Of a stretch of DNA of 64,000 nucleotides, positions 34,741-46,785 are shown piece after piece. Every line of letters starts with the position of its first letter. Within the stretch, counting starts at the first letter, position 1. The notes beneath the pieces were generated by a model that worked only from the letters and a program-made list of their open reading frames with translations, did no database searches and was not told the DNA's origin. Source of the DNA: Candolleomyces eurysporus (Eukaryota; Basidiomycota; Agaricomycetes; Agaricales; Psathyrellaceae); NCBI GenBank assembly GCA_027579435.1, contig JANBPK010000771.1:62001-126000 (forward strand), written 5' to 3'. Both the position numbers and the translations under genes were made by a program.

Positions 34741-34959
34741 ATGCTGTCCACGCGTCTCTTCGCCCTTTCGGTTGTGCTTGCTAGCATGGTCGCCGCTGCC
34801 CCGGTCACTGCACCCTCGGACAATGCTGAGGTTCCGCCTCAATTCCAATGTAACCGCAACTGCTACTCCTATCAGCTGGGTGGCACACCTGAGTGCAACT
34901 CTAATTCTCATGTTGTGTTTGAGGAGACGTGCTGGAGGTGTTGCCTCAACAATCCGTGA
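34741..34959 (+). CDS. Small secreted cysteine-rich protein, copy 1
   Basis: This is a single-exon frame of 72 residues. The first 20 residues are a clean signal peptide (MLSTRLFALSVVLASMVAAA), leaving a mature peptide of about 50 residues with six cysteines spaced C-x3-C-x10-C-x11-C-x2-CC, consistent with three disulfides. I do not recognise the family. A paralogue with the same framework lies on the other strand at 60333-60550, also next to DUF7918 genes. Small secreted cysteine-rich peptides in mushrooms include effector-like, defence and developmental peptides; nothing here tells which. Confidence 0.75.
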   Translation: MLSTRLFALSVVLASMVAAAPVTAPSDNAEVPPQFQCNRNCYSYQLGGTPECNSNSHVVFEETCWRCCLNNP

Positions 34960-35340
34960 ACGTGTTCAAATTTTTCTTATGTCCTTTCGATGGCTTGTAG
35001 ATTTGTTCTCTTCTCTTCTTCCCTGAACCACATTTCTCTAGACCAGAGATGTTCTCATTCAAATTCAAGCCCATGCAAGTCAAGTTCAAGCTGTGGGTTA
35101 GCTTCCCGTCTTCGTTAGTCTATATACGCTCCTTAGATCGTCGTTTACTAGCACTCCTCAAAGGTCTGATCCCTCTCGCGGAATAAATACTACTCGTGTA
35201 TGACCTCATACATCATGGCAGCACGAGAAGACACCTGCCCCAAATTGCACGCAACAACCACCATCATAAAGTCGAATTCTACTTGCTTAGAGGATACCCC
35301 ACTGTCTTCTGAAATCCCGCCTTTGACCGGTACTAAGCAC
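34960..35340. other. Intergenic
   Basis: This is the 3' flank of the small secreted protein gene, with nothing recognisable except the DUF7918 relic that follows. Confidence 0.5.
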
Positions 35341-35468
35341 GTGAAGCGGTCAGCCCAGACCATCCAGCTCTAGGCGTACCATGCGGGACGTTAAGGAAAA
35401 ATGATGATTCCGATGGTGAAATAGAAATAATAGAAGATACCGACGACGAAGAGATCCGGAAGTTGAAG
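35341..35468 (+). pseudogene. DUF7918 exon 5 relic
   Basis: SRRTMRDVKEK is followed, after a one-base frame change in an A-run, by DDSDGEIEIIEDTDDEEIRK and LK with a GTAAAG donor. This matches the acidic, helix-forming end of exon 5 in D4 (SKRTIQDVKRED .. EEIQKLR). No other exon of the copy survives. It lies beyond the small secreted protein, as D7 does in the inverted block. Confidence 0.65.
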
Positions 35469-35917
35469 GTAAAGGCCTCAGTCTTCCATTTGACCGTCGT
35501 TTCTCTTTCCTGGTCGCCTGTGTTTAATGAGAATTTCGCCATGTGTTCTCGAGGAAATGAAGTTCCAATGGTATGACTCACCACTTTTTTATATATGAGG
35601 TAGCGAAAAATATGATTATGGACGGCAAATTACCCGTTTACAACATCTTGTGAAAGTGTAGATCTTTTGGCACAGAATAGGAAATACAATGGTGGAAAAC
35701 AGCGAGTAGACAGACTAAGACGAAGGGACGGGTATGGTACAACGATAGAACACAGCTGAGGATCTAAAACTACAAACACTGTACTTGCAGGAGAACGAGA
35801 TGAAACAGCAATAGTGAGTGATACAGACATGAGAATGGAAAACAGGAAAAGTAAAAAACCCAAAACAAGAGCGTGCGGTGATCGACAATCAAGGGGGAAA
35901 GGAAAACACATAATCAA
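35469..35917. other. 3' flank of the phosphatase gene
   Basis: No gene is seen; this is the region downstream of the phosphatase stop codon at 35918. Confidence 0.5.
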
Positions 35918-38900
35918 TCAATGCAGATACTTCTCGTTCAACTTGTGGACCTCCATCGCAAGGTACGGCCAGGTCAACGTCCGCGCCAACTCCCGCTCCA
36001 ACTTCTTCTCCATCTCTTTCCTCTTCTGCAACTTCCTCTCTCCATTCACATAATCTTCCAGACTTCGTACCGCTGAAACAGAATCGTCGCTAGAGCCTTC
36101 ATCTTCAGCCCATCCAGCACGCTCTTTTGCCAACTTCACTTCCCAGCCGCAGAGGTTGTATAGCAGTCGCATATTAGGCTGGATTAACACCGAGAGCCTT
36201 CTTGACCTCACGATCAAGTACGCATCTACCAAGGGCAACGAGAGATGTTTCATCACATATGCGATCTATGGAGAAGCATATCAACAACCCGAACAAAACA
36301 ATCTATATTCGTGAACTCACCGTAACGGTCGCACTGCGGCTCACGCCAACTCTACAGTGCACCAGCACCTGACCACCCTCCTCTCTGGCTTTATCAATCC
36401 ACTCACAGATTGGTTCAAGCTGGGGTTCCAAAGTGTCAATACCATCATCGCACACGCCCTTGATATCCAACACCTTTATCCGGCCTTCACGCTCCTCAAT
36501 CCAGAGCGACCCGTGTCCCTTTGTGGCATGCGCACTCATATGCCTTGGAGCACATGCCGCCGACGAAGCGTTAGCGGCACCAGACGAATGCCCAACCATA
36601 TGGTATGGCGGTGGCAACAACGCGCACTCCCCCACAGACACGACATGAGTGATACCGAGGGCATGGAGCATGTACACATTTGACGCATGGTTTCTAATAA
36701 TATCGGTAAATTTCAGCCACTCCGCGGAACAGTTGCATGGAACAAAGGAAGACTCACAGATTCCCCAGATATAAGAACGGCAGCACTCGACTTGGGAAAC
36801 TGCCATCAAACCTCGGGTCGTTGAACCAACTCTGGTGGTCACCTCCAAAGAAACTGGGCAACCAAGGGCTCGTGTTTGCTCGTGGCCTCTTCGCACCGGT
36901 GTAACTACCACGTCCAGCACCGCTAGCTCCGCTTTGGTGTCCAGGACCTCCGTTAGCTTGGGAAACGGCTGGCGCGACGCCTGAAGAAGGAATTGCTGGC
37001 AAGGTCGCGCTTTTCTGTGGCAGACTACTAGTAAGCTCTTCCGGCGATCTCAATGCGACGTGTTCACTGGCACCAGGGTCCACAACTCCCTGAGGGATAG
37101 TCGGCGGTATTCTGTTCTGCTGTGACGGCGGCGGCGGGGCTCCTGCTCTCTGACCAGCCCATGTCGGTGCTTGGGAGAATGACACGCTCTTCGCAGCAGG
37201 TCTACCCGTAAACGGTTTCCCCGCAGCAGACGGAGGTCGCGTTGTCCCTGAGGAGGATGGAGCAGCCGACGATGACGGAGACGGCACGACGCTTCCTCCG
37301 AAGACCTTGAACAAACTCAACCCCCCACTCTTTCCCTCACTCCCACTCATGTTATGCACGCTCCCAATCGTCCTCTTCCCGTTCGCGTTCAACTCTTCCT
37401 GCTCCTCCTCCCCGGAGCTTCTCGTCTTCTGGTGCTGCTGTTGCTGTTGCTCGCGCTCTCTGACCATCCTCTCCCTCGCCTCCCTCTCTCGTTCCCTAGC
37501 TTCTCGAACCATCCTCTCCATCTCCATCCGTTCTCTCATCACCCTCTCCCTCTCGCGCTCTCTCTCCCTATCATCGATCAACCTCGTTTCCACTCGCCTC
37601 ACAACGCCCATATCGTGCTGGTACACAAAGAAACTGCGCCGCTTTCCGACTTGCAGATCGAGGTAGGCTTCAGGCAAGGTGAGCCCCTTGACGCTCATCA
37701 GAAGACACAGAGCAGCCAAAGACGACTCAGTGTACCCATCCGCGCTGTACAACAAAAGCTTCAAGGGTCGTGTTGGGTGTGGTGGTGTAGTCGACGATGT
37801 CGAAGACGACGACGACCCAGAGTTACTGCGGTGATGCGAAGTCGGAGCAGGCGTCGTAAACGACCTCGACCTCGACGAAGAACTGGATGGGGGCGGAGAG
37901 GCGTTGTTGGTGCTGCTGCTGTTCCCGATGTTGAATACGGACGGCATCAAACTCGCCACGGAACTCGACCACCTCCTCACCCCACTCGTTCCCGCTCCTG
38001 CTCCTTGGGAAGGCGTAGGCGTCGCTGAATCTTCCTTCGGCTTCTCCTGCTTCACCTCAATCTCCACCTTCACTTCCCCAGGCACGGGTCTAATCCACTT
38101 CTCCAAAAACCTGAGGACCGGCAAAAGCTGCGCCATCGTCTGATTCGTATTCGGCGGGGAACTCGGGAACGGTAAGTGGATAACAGCGTTGGCGTGCGGT
38201 GGTGGTCTAGGTGGGATGATAATCGGCGTCGTATCTTCTTCCTCCTCATCGAATCCCTCGTCTTCTACTTGCTGTTCGATAGAGTCACTGAACTGAACAC
38301 CCGCATGCTTCCTGGTCCTCGCCTTCCCCTTCGCCTTCTCTCTCCTCGCCTTCTCCTTCGCCACATACCTCTCCCTCCACATCCCTTCCAACACGCTCAA
38401 ATGCTCCTCCGCAGCTCGGACATGCGAGGCAGTAGGGAACGGCGCCAGCTCATGGCACTCCAAGCAGATATCATACCCAAACCCACTCTTCGGATCGTTG
38501 GTCGCAAAGTAATTGAACGGGTCGTCCTGCGGAAGGTCGTCTTCATCGTCATCGTCATCCTCCTCCTCGCTCGCCGTCTCATCCACAACCTCTCGATCTC
38601 TCAACGAAACGTCGACATAAGGCATCTCCAAACCCTTCTCGCCACTCCCACCCTCTCCGCCGAGCACGAGCGGATCAACGCCCACATCTCTCACATGCCT
38701 CTCTCCCCTCTCTCCGACGCTCCTCACGACCAACGAATCGCCTCCAGCTCCCTTCCTACTACTGCTCTTCCTCTTCGTCTTGTTGTTGCTCTTCTCGTTT
38801 CCCTTTGCAGAACCCGTCGTAGCTGCAGCATTCTGGACCAACGGCACGTCCCCAGAGTTACCCAAAAACACCTGCCCCACACGCGGATCAAAGAAAGTCG

Positions 38901-41900
38901 CCGGACTCGAAATGTCCACACCCGGATCGGGATGTGTAAACGCATACTCGACTTGAACCGATTGCTGCTGCTGGGGCGTTTGGAGCTGGAATGGATGTTG
39001 TTGTTGCTGCTGCTGTGTACGATACCGACTCGAGGACGACGATGAGGACGGTGGTGGCGATGTAGGTATTAGGCCCCTCAGATGCTGCAAATGCGCTGGC
39101 TGCTGTTGAGCCGCAAAGCCGGGAGGATGATGAGAATAAGGAGCCGGACTTGCAGAAGACGACGACGCAGGCGAGAGAGCCGTAACAGGGGAAGCCGATA
39201 TAGGTGAGGTCGTAGGCGTAGGACGAGGGAACAGACTGATAATCTCCGAGGCCTTGGTCAAATCCCTCATCTCCTCCTTCTCGCGTAACGCAAAGTCGAC
39301 TGTATTGGGTATGAGCTGCGTGCCAAAGTTCCCTTGTCCGTCCTCGTCCTCTTCTGATGAGTGGTCCCGGTCCTCATGGCCTTCCTTTGTATGGGAGCGT
39401 TGACGATGGTGACTATGTCGACGCCGACTCGACGGAGCAGCGATCTCTTCCATCTCCACGTCCACGTTTGCAGCAGCAGTAGGCTCAGTGTCGATATCCA
39501 TATCACCCACAACCATCCCCTCGTCCACGTCCCGATGACGGTGATGGTCCACATTCATCGCATCAGACCTCGTCTCCCCATCCGTCCCAACCGTATGCGC
39601 ACCCGTCATCGTCGTCCCAGCCTGGCTCTTCTTCGCACCCTTCTTCCTCCCACTCTTCCTGCTGCCTTTCGCCGCAGCACCCGCATCTCCCGACGCAGTG
39701 GGCGTCGGCGAGGTGGGCGAGCCGCCAGGCACCCCAGCCCCGCACAACTTGACCATCAGATGCCCCATCCCGCCCTCCTTGCTCCGCATCTTCTCTTCGT
39801 CCGCGTCGAGGATGAAGACGTTGTAGTCTAGGAGGTCGTCCTCGACGAGAGACATGAGGTACCTCTCGGCCGTATCCAACATCCTCGTCTCCAAATCTTC
39901 ATCATCCTCATCATCCTCGGACGAATCAAATATAGAGTCATCCTCGGATGCAGAGTCCGACGGGGTAGGCGAAGAGCTGGTCGGGATCGCAGGGGTGGCA
40001 GGTGTATTCGGGGTAGTGGTAGTACTAGACGCCTCGCCGCTGGAAGGGGCCGGCGCAGCAGCCGCAGTGGCCTTCGCAGCCTTCGCCCTCGCCCTGTTCT
40101 CCTTCTCCGCCCTCAGCACGTCCTCGATCCGGATGAAATGCCCTCCTCCGCCTTCTTTCCCAGTTCCACTTGCTTGTCCGCTCTCGCCCCCCTGACGATA
40201 GTGGTGGTGGTGTCCGTGTCCGTGCCCGTGAACCTGCGAGTAGACGACGCCCTTGACGGCGTTCACCCTCTCCCGCCTCTTCCTCTCGATCGCCTCCTTG
40301 AACCGCTCAGCGAGGGCTACACACCCGGGCGTGACGCCCTTGGGAGAGTATATCACGATATCCGACATCGTAGCGTATATGGGCTGTATGCATGCGTGGG
40401 TCAACAAGGAAAAGCACGGCGACAAAACGAAGAGAGGGGATGAGATAGATAAAAAAACGGAAAACACATACCATCTGAATCCCAAAATTCCTCAACGAAA
40501 TCCCATCAGGCACACGCGCAGGTACGAACTCCCAGACCTCCTGCGGGCTAATCTGCGACCCAGACGANGCCACCCTCTTCCGCCTCAACAGCTCCTTAGG
40601 CCTAAACGTGCAAGTCAACAGCGGGGGCGCCTTNGGGTCCGTCGGCTTCCTCTTCGTCTTCCTCATCTTCTTCNCCCCCTTCTCCTTCTTCTCCGCCTTC
40701 TTCTTCCTAGCGCCCTTGCTCTTGACACCGACACCCCTCTTCCCTTCCAGNTCCTTNTCGTCCAGCTCGCGCGGTTGCTCAGAGGTGGACGCAGGGGCCG
40801 AAGTGGCTTCTTCCAGCAGGATGACCTGCGGATGGCCGTAGCCCTCCTCGGCGCCAGGTTTGCTTTCGACGACGACGGACGAGCTGAACGGACTCGCACT
40901 AACGGGCGACGTACTCGCCACGCTCGTCGGGGCCGTACTCAACCCCGCCCCTCCAAGGCTCCCGCTCCCACCTTCAGCTCCCGCGACCGAGCTATCAAGG
41001 CTCGAAGCGGCCGATTCCTCTGACGAGTTCGCCGAGCGTACGGAGTGCGATTGTGGGGCAGGGAGCGGTAGGGAGGTGTTGATAGACGCAAGTTGCGGAT
41101 GCGGATTATGTTGCTGTTGTTGTGATTGTTGTGTAGGGACGGGTGCACGATGGGGCGACACGACCGGATGCATATACGGCATCCTATCCATCTCCTCCTT
41201 GCTCAACTCTTCCTTCTTCTTGATCTTCGTCGGTAATGGCGGTTGGATGCTCGGTTCCTGCGGGGCGTCGTCTTCCAAATTGATGTTCACCGCAACGTCG
41301 CGTTCGTCGTCTGCATAGAGCTCCTCATCCTCGTCGTCCTCCTCATCGTCCTCGTCCTCGTCCTCGTCCGCAAAGCTGCTGCTGCTGCTGTCCCCCNCGG
41401 GCGTCGCTCGAGCTCTCGCTCAGCTCGTCGTCGTCCAAGTCAAAGTCGAAATCGCTGCTCCCGCCGTCGATGTCGACGTCCATCTCGGATCCCATCCCGG
41501 CCATCGCCCCGACCACGGCCCTCTNCGTCCTTCGCCCGAGCCCGGCGTTCCGTCTTCGCTGTCCGCACCNAGAGGACGACGGGGAGGCGACCTTCCGGCG
41601 CAAGATCCTCAACGTAACCTTATCCCCGCCCTTCTTCACATCTTCCTCACACACCACCCACACGAGCCCTCTATATTTCGGAACTTTGGGCCGGAGGAGC
41701 TGGTGGTGCTGGATCTGCGTTTGGTGTTCTGGCACAGTAGTAGTTGTGGTGCCTCCTACGGCGGGGAGCTTTCTCGATGATTCTGTTCCTGCAAGTGTCA
41801 TCGCAGTACCGGCACCGGTGTCGATCGTCAGGCCCGGTTTGTGGGGGAGGGTGAGTGGGGCCCCGGCCCCGGACGCAGTCCTGACCGCCACGGGTACCTC

Positions 41901-42242
41901 AACGCCTACGACCCAGTGGCTGCCTGCGCCCGCATTCGCGAAGAACGTGTTTTGGGCATCGTTCTCTCCCTCTAGGCCGTGTAGGAAGGGGAAGAGGACG
42001 TGGTCTGGTGGGTGGGAGAGGAGGTGTTGGAGGTGCAAGGAGGTGAAGAGCTGGGGTGGGAGCAGGCGGATNGGGGGTTGAGTTGCAGGACGTTTCTTGG
42101 AGGACGAGTGTAAGGTTAAGGTTGAATTTGGGTGGGGGTCGTTGGGTGGGACATTGGAAGCGCCGGAGGATGGAACGACGGGAAGAGTGTCGAGGAGCCC
42201 GGGTGGGTATTGGATCCCGTGTATAAAAGTAGGAGCGCTCAT
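35918..42242 (-). CDS. Very long Pps1-like dual-specificity protein phosphatase
   Basis: Four exons: 40472-42242, 36758-40383, 36321-36693 and 35918-36265, about 2,038 residues if the N at 41397 is dropped (otherwise exon 1 is one base out of frame). The catalytic domain is at the C-terminus: FPSRVLPFLYLGNL, NHASNVYMLHALGITHVVSV, then HCRVGVSRSATV, the HCxxGxSRS signature with nucleophilic Cys. The LDIKGVCDDG segment supports the Pps1 branch, linked in yeast to cell-cycle control. The N-terminal 1,700 residues are mostly low complexity: acidic runs, Lys/Arg stretches, His-rich and poly-Gln segments, Pro/Ser-rich linkers, and an Arg-Glu repeat helix near 37450-37570. The exon 1-2 junction (GTATGT donor at 40471) keeps phase 0, so the gene does not begin at the first Met of exon 2. 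Confidence 0.8.
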
Positions 42243-44455
42243 CGCTGCTGCCGTCGTGTATTAGAGCGTCAGGTTCCGTGGAGTCGTTCGTCGTGTGCGT
42301 AGGAGCAGGCAGGCTACCAGAAGGGGTGTGAGTAAGCAAAAGGCTTCAGTAGATCCGGAGAACGCACCAGTGTATGGGGGCAGCGAAGAACAATGTCGGC
42401 AAAGAGACAGAGAAGAAGAGCAGCGGAAGGGCCCAAGCGTATGACTGATAGAACGTCCTTATCGCTATCACCGCGAATACTGAATTGAATTGAATTGTGA
42501 TTGAATTCTATTGGGGTGTCGACGAGACCTGGTGTGCGGTCGTCGGGAANGGGGGTGGTTGTCACAGTGTGGGGGTGACGCTGGTCGCTCTGGTCTTGGG
42601 TGTAATTGAGCGTTTGTCCTTGAACAAGGCGTGATGAGCAAAAAGGCAATGCAAGCGGGAACGTGTTTTCTGTGGTTTCGTTCTGAGCGGAGGGAGAGGG
42701 AGATAAGCAAACAAGGTTCGACCCTTGATTTCGGATGCAAGATGTCGTGCGCGGCGTCCACCAAGTGGGAAGAGGCAGAGCGGAAAAGAAAGGGGCTTGC
42801 CTTTGCCACCTATATCCTCCGCCGCCCATTTAATTCTGCTCTCCACAAGTCTTCCCAACAACAATAATGGAGTGGCAACCGTGTCAAGTCTAGTCTAGTC
42901 TCGTTACGTCCACCCACTCAATTCGCCGGGCCCAAGACTCGACCATCGTCTTCCCCTGCCGCTGTCGTCGTCGTGAACAGCGACCAGGACGACATCGACG
43001 CGAACCCGCGACCGCGACTCGAACTGGACCCTTGTCTCAGATCCCATCGAGATCTCCCGATCTGGTGGCGGACCCATACAGCGCCAAATAACGCGGCCTC
43101 GTGTTTTGTTCCTCCCCATACTCCAGCTTCCTCGACGACGGGCTCCAGCAGCTCCAAGCGCCTGTTGAGCGTCTTGTTTGCCACTAACATGGTCGGCTAC
43201 GGGCACGCTAACCAACTCTATCGACTATGTTTATCCAAGATCCGTCGTGCAGGGCCGATGGACGATGGGTAAGCCAACTCCTCCACCATCATCACATTGA
43301 CCTCGAGTCCAAGCTCACATCGCCCCCATGACCACCACCACCACCGGCGCACCCGCTAGCCTGCCATCTCTTCAAGTTACCAAACGGCGATCACCACACT
43401 GGACATCACGATCGCACCAACATTAGGCCTTCTCAACGAACGGACGAATGCGTTCATTAGACTCCGACTCCGACTCATATAATACCCTAACTTTTTACTT
43501 TCTAGGAACTCCTCGTTTCTCCTTTGAGCATCTACTCCCATCTGACCCACCCACGGATGCCTAATTTAAACCTCCATACCACTCACGCGACCCCACCTTC
43601 CATGCCATACGAGGGAGGAGGAATATCTATCGATCAAACAATCTCGTAGATCTGGGGTGACGAGTGTGAAGAGTGGGGTATGGCATAGAAGCCCAATAAC
43701 ATACGGAGGTTAGATGGTGATAGAAGACCCGTCTGCTCAAGCTGGGTATGTAATCTACGGGCTCGTAAGCAGCCTGGAACGTCGACAAGTAACGGTACCG
43801 CACCGGTCTCGAGCTCGCGATGCCTGTCAATAGGAGATCACAAAGCACCCCCCGGGTTGAGGTTTGGGCCGGTGAGGGGGTGGTGGCTGAAACGACTGTA
43901 TTCAACTTACACACACCACTATATCAGAATGATTAGTAGAGTCTTGTCGTCCTTCGAATTGTGAATCCGTCCTTCGAATTCGTGCCCGCCGACGCTTCTC
44001 AGTAGTTACCTTGAACTCTATCGTCGAAACCTCGGCCACCCAACCCCAGCTCCCCTACCAACGCGGACCAAGTATGGCTAGTCTCTTTCATGCCCACCGA
44101 TGCCCAAGTCTTCTCGGCATCGTCAGGCATGACGTTTTCGCCAAACAAACGCACTCGAGCGTTCCCTCGCCCTCCTGCGATAACGCCCACTCTCTCCCCA
44201 TACACTGGTACCCATTGTTCTCTCGATCACACGACGCGACGACCAAGGCAGAATAGAATTAAATTTAGAAAGGCTGTTACAGCGATACACATATCCGAGC
44301 TAGCACGCCTTTTATCGCAATTCATATCAGATAACACATGTCAATCAAGTCAAGTCAATTAAGCTTTCAAGTTTAATCTAATCAAATTAGACGTGTACTG
44401 AATTGGCCCCACTGAGGTCGCTTGACCCTGTCCCTGTCAATGATCAAGGGGCTGA
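42243..44455. other. Upstream of the phosphatase gene and intergenic
   Basis: The first 600 bp are probably 5' leader and promoter of the phosphatase. Beyond that there are overlapping open frames on both strands without domains. A short direct repeat of CGTCCTTCGAATT occurs twice at 43950-43983. I support no gene. Confidence 0.45.
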
Positions 44456-44460
44456 ACAGG

Positions 44461-44500
44461 AACGAGCACGAGCGCGACCACGAGCACGAGCACGAGTGCT
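44461..44500. repeat. GAGCAC-type microsatellite
   Basis: A short imperfect run of GAGCAC/GAGCGC hexamers (ACGAGCACGAGCGCGACCAC and onward). Confidence 0.7.
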
Positions 44501-45880
44501 TTTGAGTTGGCGTTAGCGTTAGCGCCGCAGTTGTTGTGGCGAGTTTGATCGAATGAATGAATGGATGAATGTGGACACGAGGCAGTTGTGGCTGCTCGTG
44601 CCAACGTGGTCGTCGATGAAAGTGTACCTTGCCCAGTAACCGGAGTAGGCAGGTAGTAGAGCTTGAGTCACTGCGACTCACTAGTGCTTATCGCGGTCTA
44701 CAGCACCTACGCCCGCCGGTTTCTCTTCGCTCCTTCTACAGCCTTCAACTATTGATAGTTAGCCACGATAACCATTCGCCCATGGATTCAATTCACCAAT
44801 CGTGAATTCAGGTCGACGGAAGCATATCGGAACCAGGCACATCGAAGTCGAGCCGAACGATAATTTCCGTCTCCGTTCCGAACGGAAGAGGTAGATCGCC
44901 ACTGTGAGTGGCCAATGAAAGACGAGATGGATAGATTTGGGTCCTGTTCCAGTTCCTGGTCTGTCGTGGCGCGGGGGAGTCGTGCGGCGTGTCCAATAAC
45001 ACCGGATCCATTGTGCTAACGGACGCGGTCACAGTCTGCCAAGTGATCGCAGTGGCCCATCTCAGGTGGAAATGCGCATGCCACTACAGCAGCAGAAGGC
45101 CATCATGATAACTGGGTGCGACTAGTGTTTGATGGGCTGCCAGTTGCTGTGGGTCAGGTAAGAACTTGATACTCGAGCCCGGGAAGGTGATCTGTAAGGA
45201 TCGGGATTATTCCAATCTCCTCAAACAAGTCCACTACTGGGTTACCGATGTAGACAGACGGACGGCCCGCGGGAAGAGTTGAAGTGGGTTCGAACTTAAT
45301 GTTTGCGCTTGCTTTCATCGTTACCGGGCTAGCCAAGCATTCGGTTTTCCACAGCGTTCCCTACCTGTTTGTACGATGCTTTCCTGCCCCTGCACCAGCC
45401 CGCACCCTGATTCCTAAGACATGGCTATACGTGGCATTCAGGTCTAGAATCCCGCACATTCATCTTCCAACAGCCTGGACCACTCATCCCCAACAATTGT
45501 TTTTTTTTNCTCAATATAATGACAATCAAGGTTTTCAAGCGCCGGGAGCCTGGCGTTAAACTCAATTCATCACTTTGAAGCGTTCACTACGCACCTGATT
45601 TGTGTCAACGGGAGAAGCTAGTACCTGAGGCGATAACAGCGCCGCATGTACAAATTTTAGAGTTCATGTGAATTGAAGGTGAACGTTCCACTTACAAGAG
45701 ACGCTGGCTCCGTCTCCCACCGTTCTCAGAATTGAATGGGCTTCCGCTTCCACACGCGGAAGTGCCCCCAAAGAAAAGCAACTTCGTGGCAGCTATAAAA
45801 GCTACCGCAAATGTTGAGAAGGCCTTCACTTGGAACGAATATAGATTCCTCTCTTTCCAAGACTCGTTTTAGTTTTCGAA
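44501..45880. other. Spacer before the lectin array
   Basis: The part from about 44640 to 44960 is recognisably repeated at 50600-50930 (shared phrases GAGTCACTG, CACCGGTTTYTCTTCGC/GCCGGTTTCTCTTCGC and GAAGCRTAYCGGAACCAGG/GACCAGG). The array spacer itself was therefore duplicated. No gene is supported; one N lies in a T-run near 45510. Confidence 0.45.
45715..45800 (+). promoter_or_regulatory. Upstream block and TATA box of lectin gene J1
   Basis: A block TTCTCAGAATTGAATGGGCT is followed by CTTCCGC..GCGGAAG, a 7-bp perfect inverted repeat. About 40 bp further is TATAAAAG (45794), 87 bp before the J1 start codon. The same block recurs before J2 (47446-47515) and J3 (48781-48845). TATA elements also precede J2 (TATAATAG, 47521), J4 (TATAAAAA, 51723) and J5 (TATAAAGG, 55085); the J3 counterpart is degraded to TATGATAG. 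Confidence 0.6.
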
Positions 45881-46785
45881 ATGCCCGGCATGCAAATTTC
45901 AACCCAACAGAGGGTCGCCGTCACCCAATCTGCTCTCTTTGGAGACAGCACGGGAGATTACTTCAACGACGCTGAGACAGGTTTGAGCGAGAACTTGTAT
46001 GTATTCAAGATGCTGACTTGAATTATTTAATGTCCAGTTGCCGGCTTTCCAGCGAACCTGAAAATTAACGTTCGCCAACCCATCAAGTATATCACAGTCA
46101 TCCATGGAGGAGTGGTAAGGTCCCACTGATCACCAAAGAGCCCCGAATGATCTGAGCTCCCAGCGTTCAACATTAGATCGACGGTATCGAAATAGAGTAC
46201 GTCAAGAATGATGGCCAGACTACCAGCGTCTGCCACGGTACCTCTAGTAGAAACTTCTCGGACCTCTACCTGAAGACGAGCACCGTCGCTATTGGGGGTA
46301 AGTTGAGAAGTGTCCGAATTCCGATTGCATATTCAAACATAATCAGACAATGAAAACATTATCGCTGTTTCTGGACTTCACGGTTCCTCTCGATGGGGTG
46401 TTCGCGTTCTTCAACTCAGCTTCGCTATCTGCGGCAGCCGTACCGGGCAAATGAGAGTTGTAGGGGTACGTAATCTTATTTGGCCCCGTTTCTTGCTTTG
46501 AGAGTGCATGGGTGCTCAGCGATGTGCATTTCGCAGCCCTTTGGTGGTGGCGAATCCGTTTCGACTGCGACTCCTCAGCCTTTCCGTGTCAGTGCCAATG
46601 GCAGTTTCTTTGCATTGGGAGGCTACGCCATTGACTCCCACTATAGCGGTTGGTTTTCATCGACGCTGGTAACTTTGCTGCCGCTATTACTGACGGTGAC
46701 CAATTTCCTTTTTTCAGTTGGCCAGTTGAAGGCGGTAGGGGAAAACGGTGGACTCTACGGCCTGACTTTCTTCGAATTTGCTTAA
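45881..46785 (+). CDS. Jacalin-like lectin J1
   Basis: Six exons: 45881-45980, 46038-46114, 46177-46297, 46347-46465, 46537-46648 and 46718-46785, 198 residues. The beta-prism pattern is visible: FGDSTGDYFND at the start; IKYITVIHGGV-IDGIEIEY, which is jacalin strand order with the IDGI signature; HGTSSR; ENIIAVSGLHGSSRWGVRVL; PFGGGE; PFRVSANGSFFALGGYAID; and a final GGLYGLTFFEF. There is no signal peptide, so the lectin is probably cytosolic, like many fruiting-body lectins. First of five tandem copies; all junctions are canonical and the frame is open. Confidence 0.72.

Noticed and set aside
37307..39831. Long plus-strand open frames (for example 37354-38028, 38176-39045, 39361-39831)
   Set aside because: They are antisense shadows of the phosphatase exon 2, built from its low-complexity codons, and have no domain or splice logic of their own.
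42250..43280. Separate gene(s) upstream of the phosphatase
   Set aside because: Open frames lie on both strands with biased composition and no domain; they are more likely 5' leader and promoter.
43940..43990. tRNA-like TTCGAAT sequences
   Set aside because: They are two copies of a short direct repeat; no cloverleaf or A-box partner could be formed.
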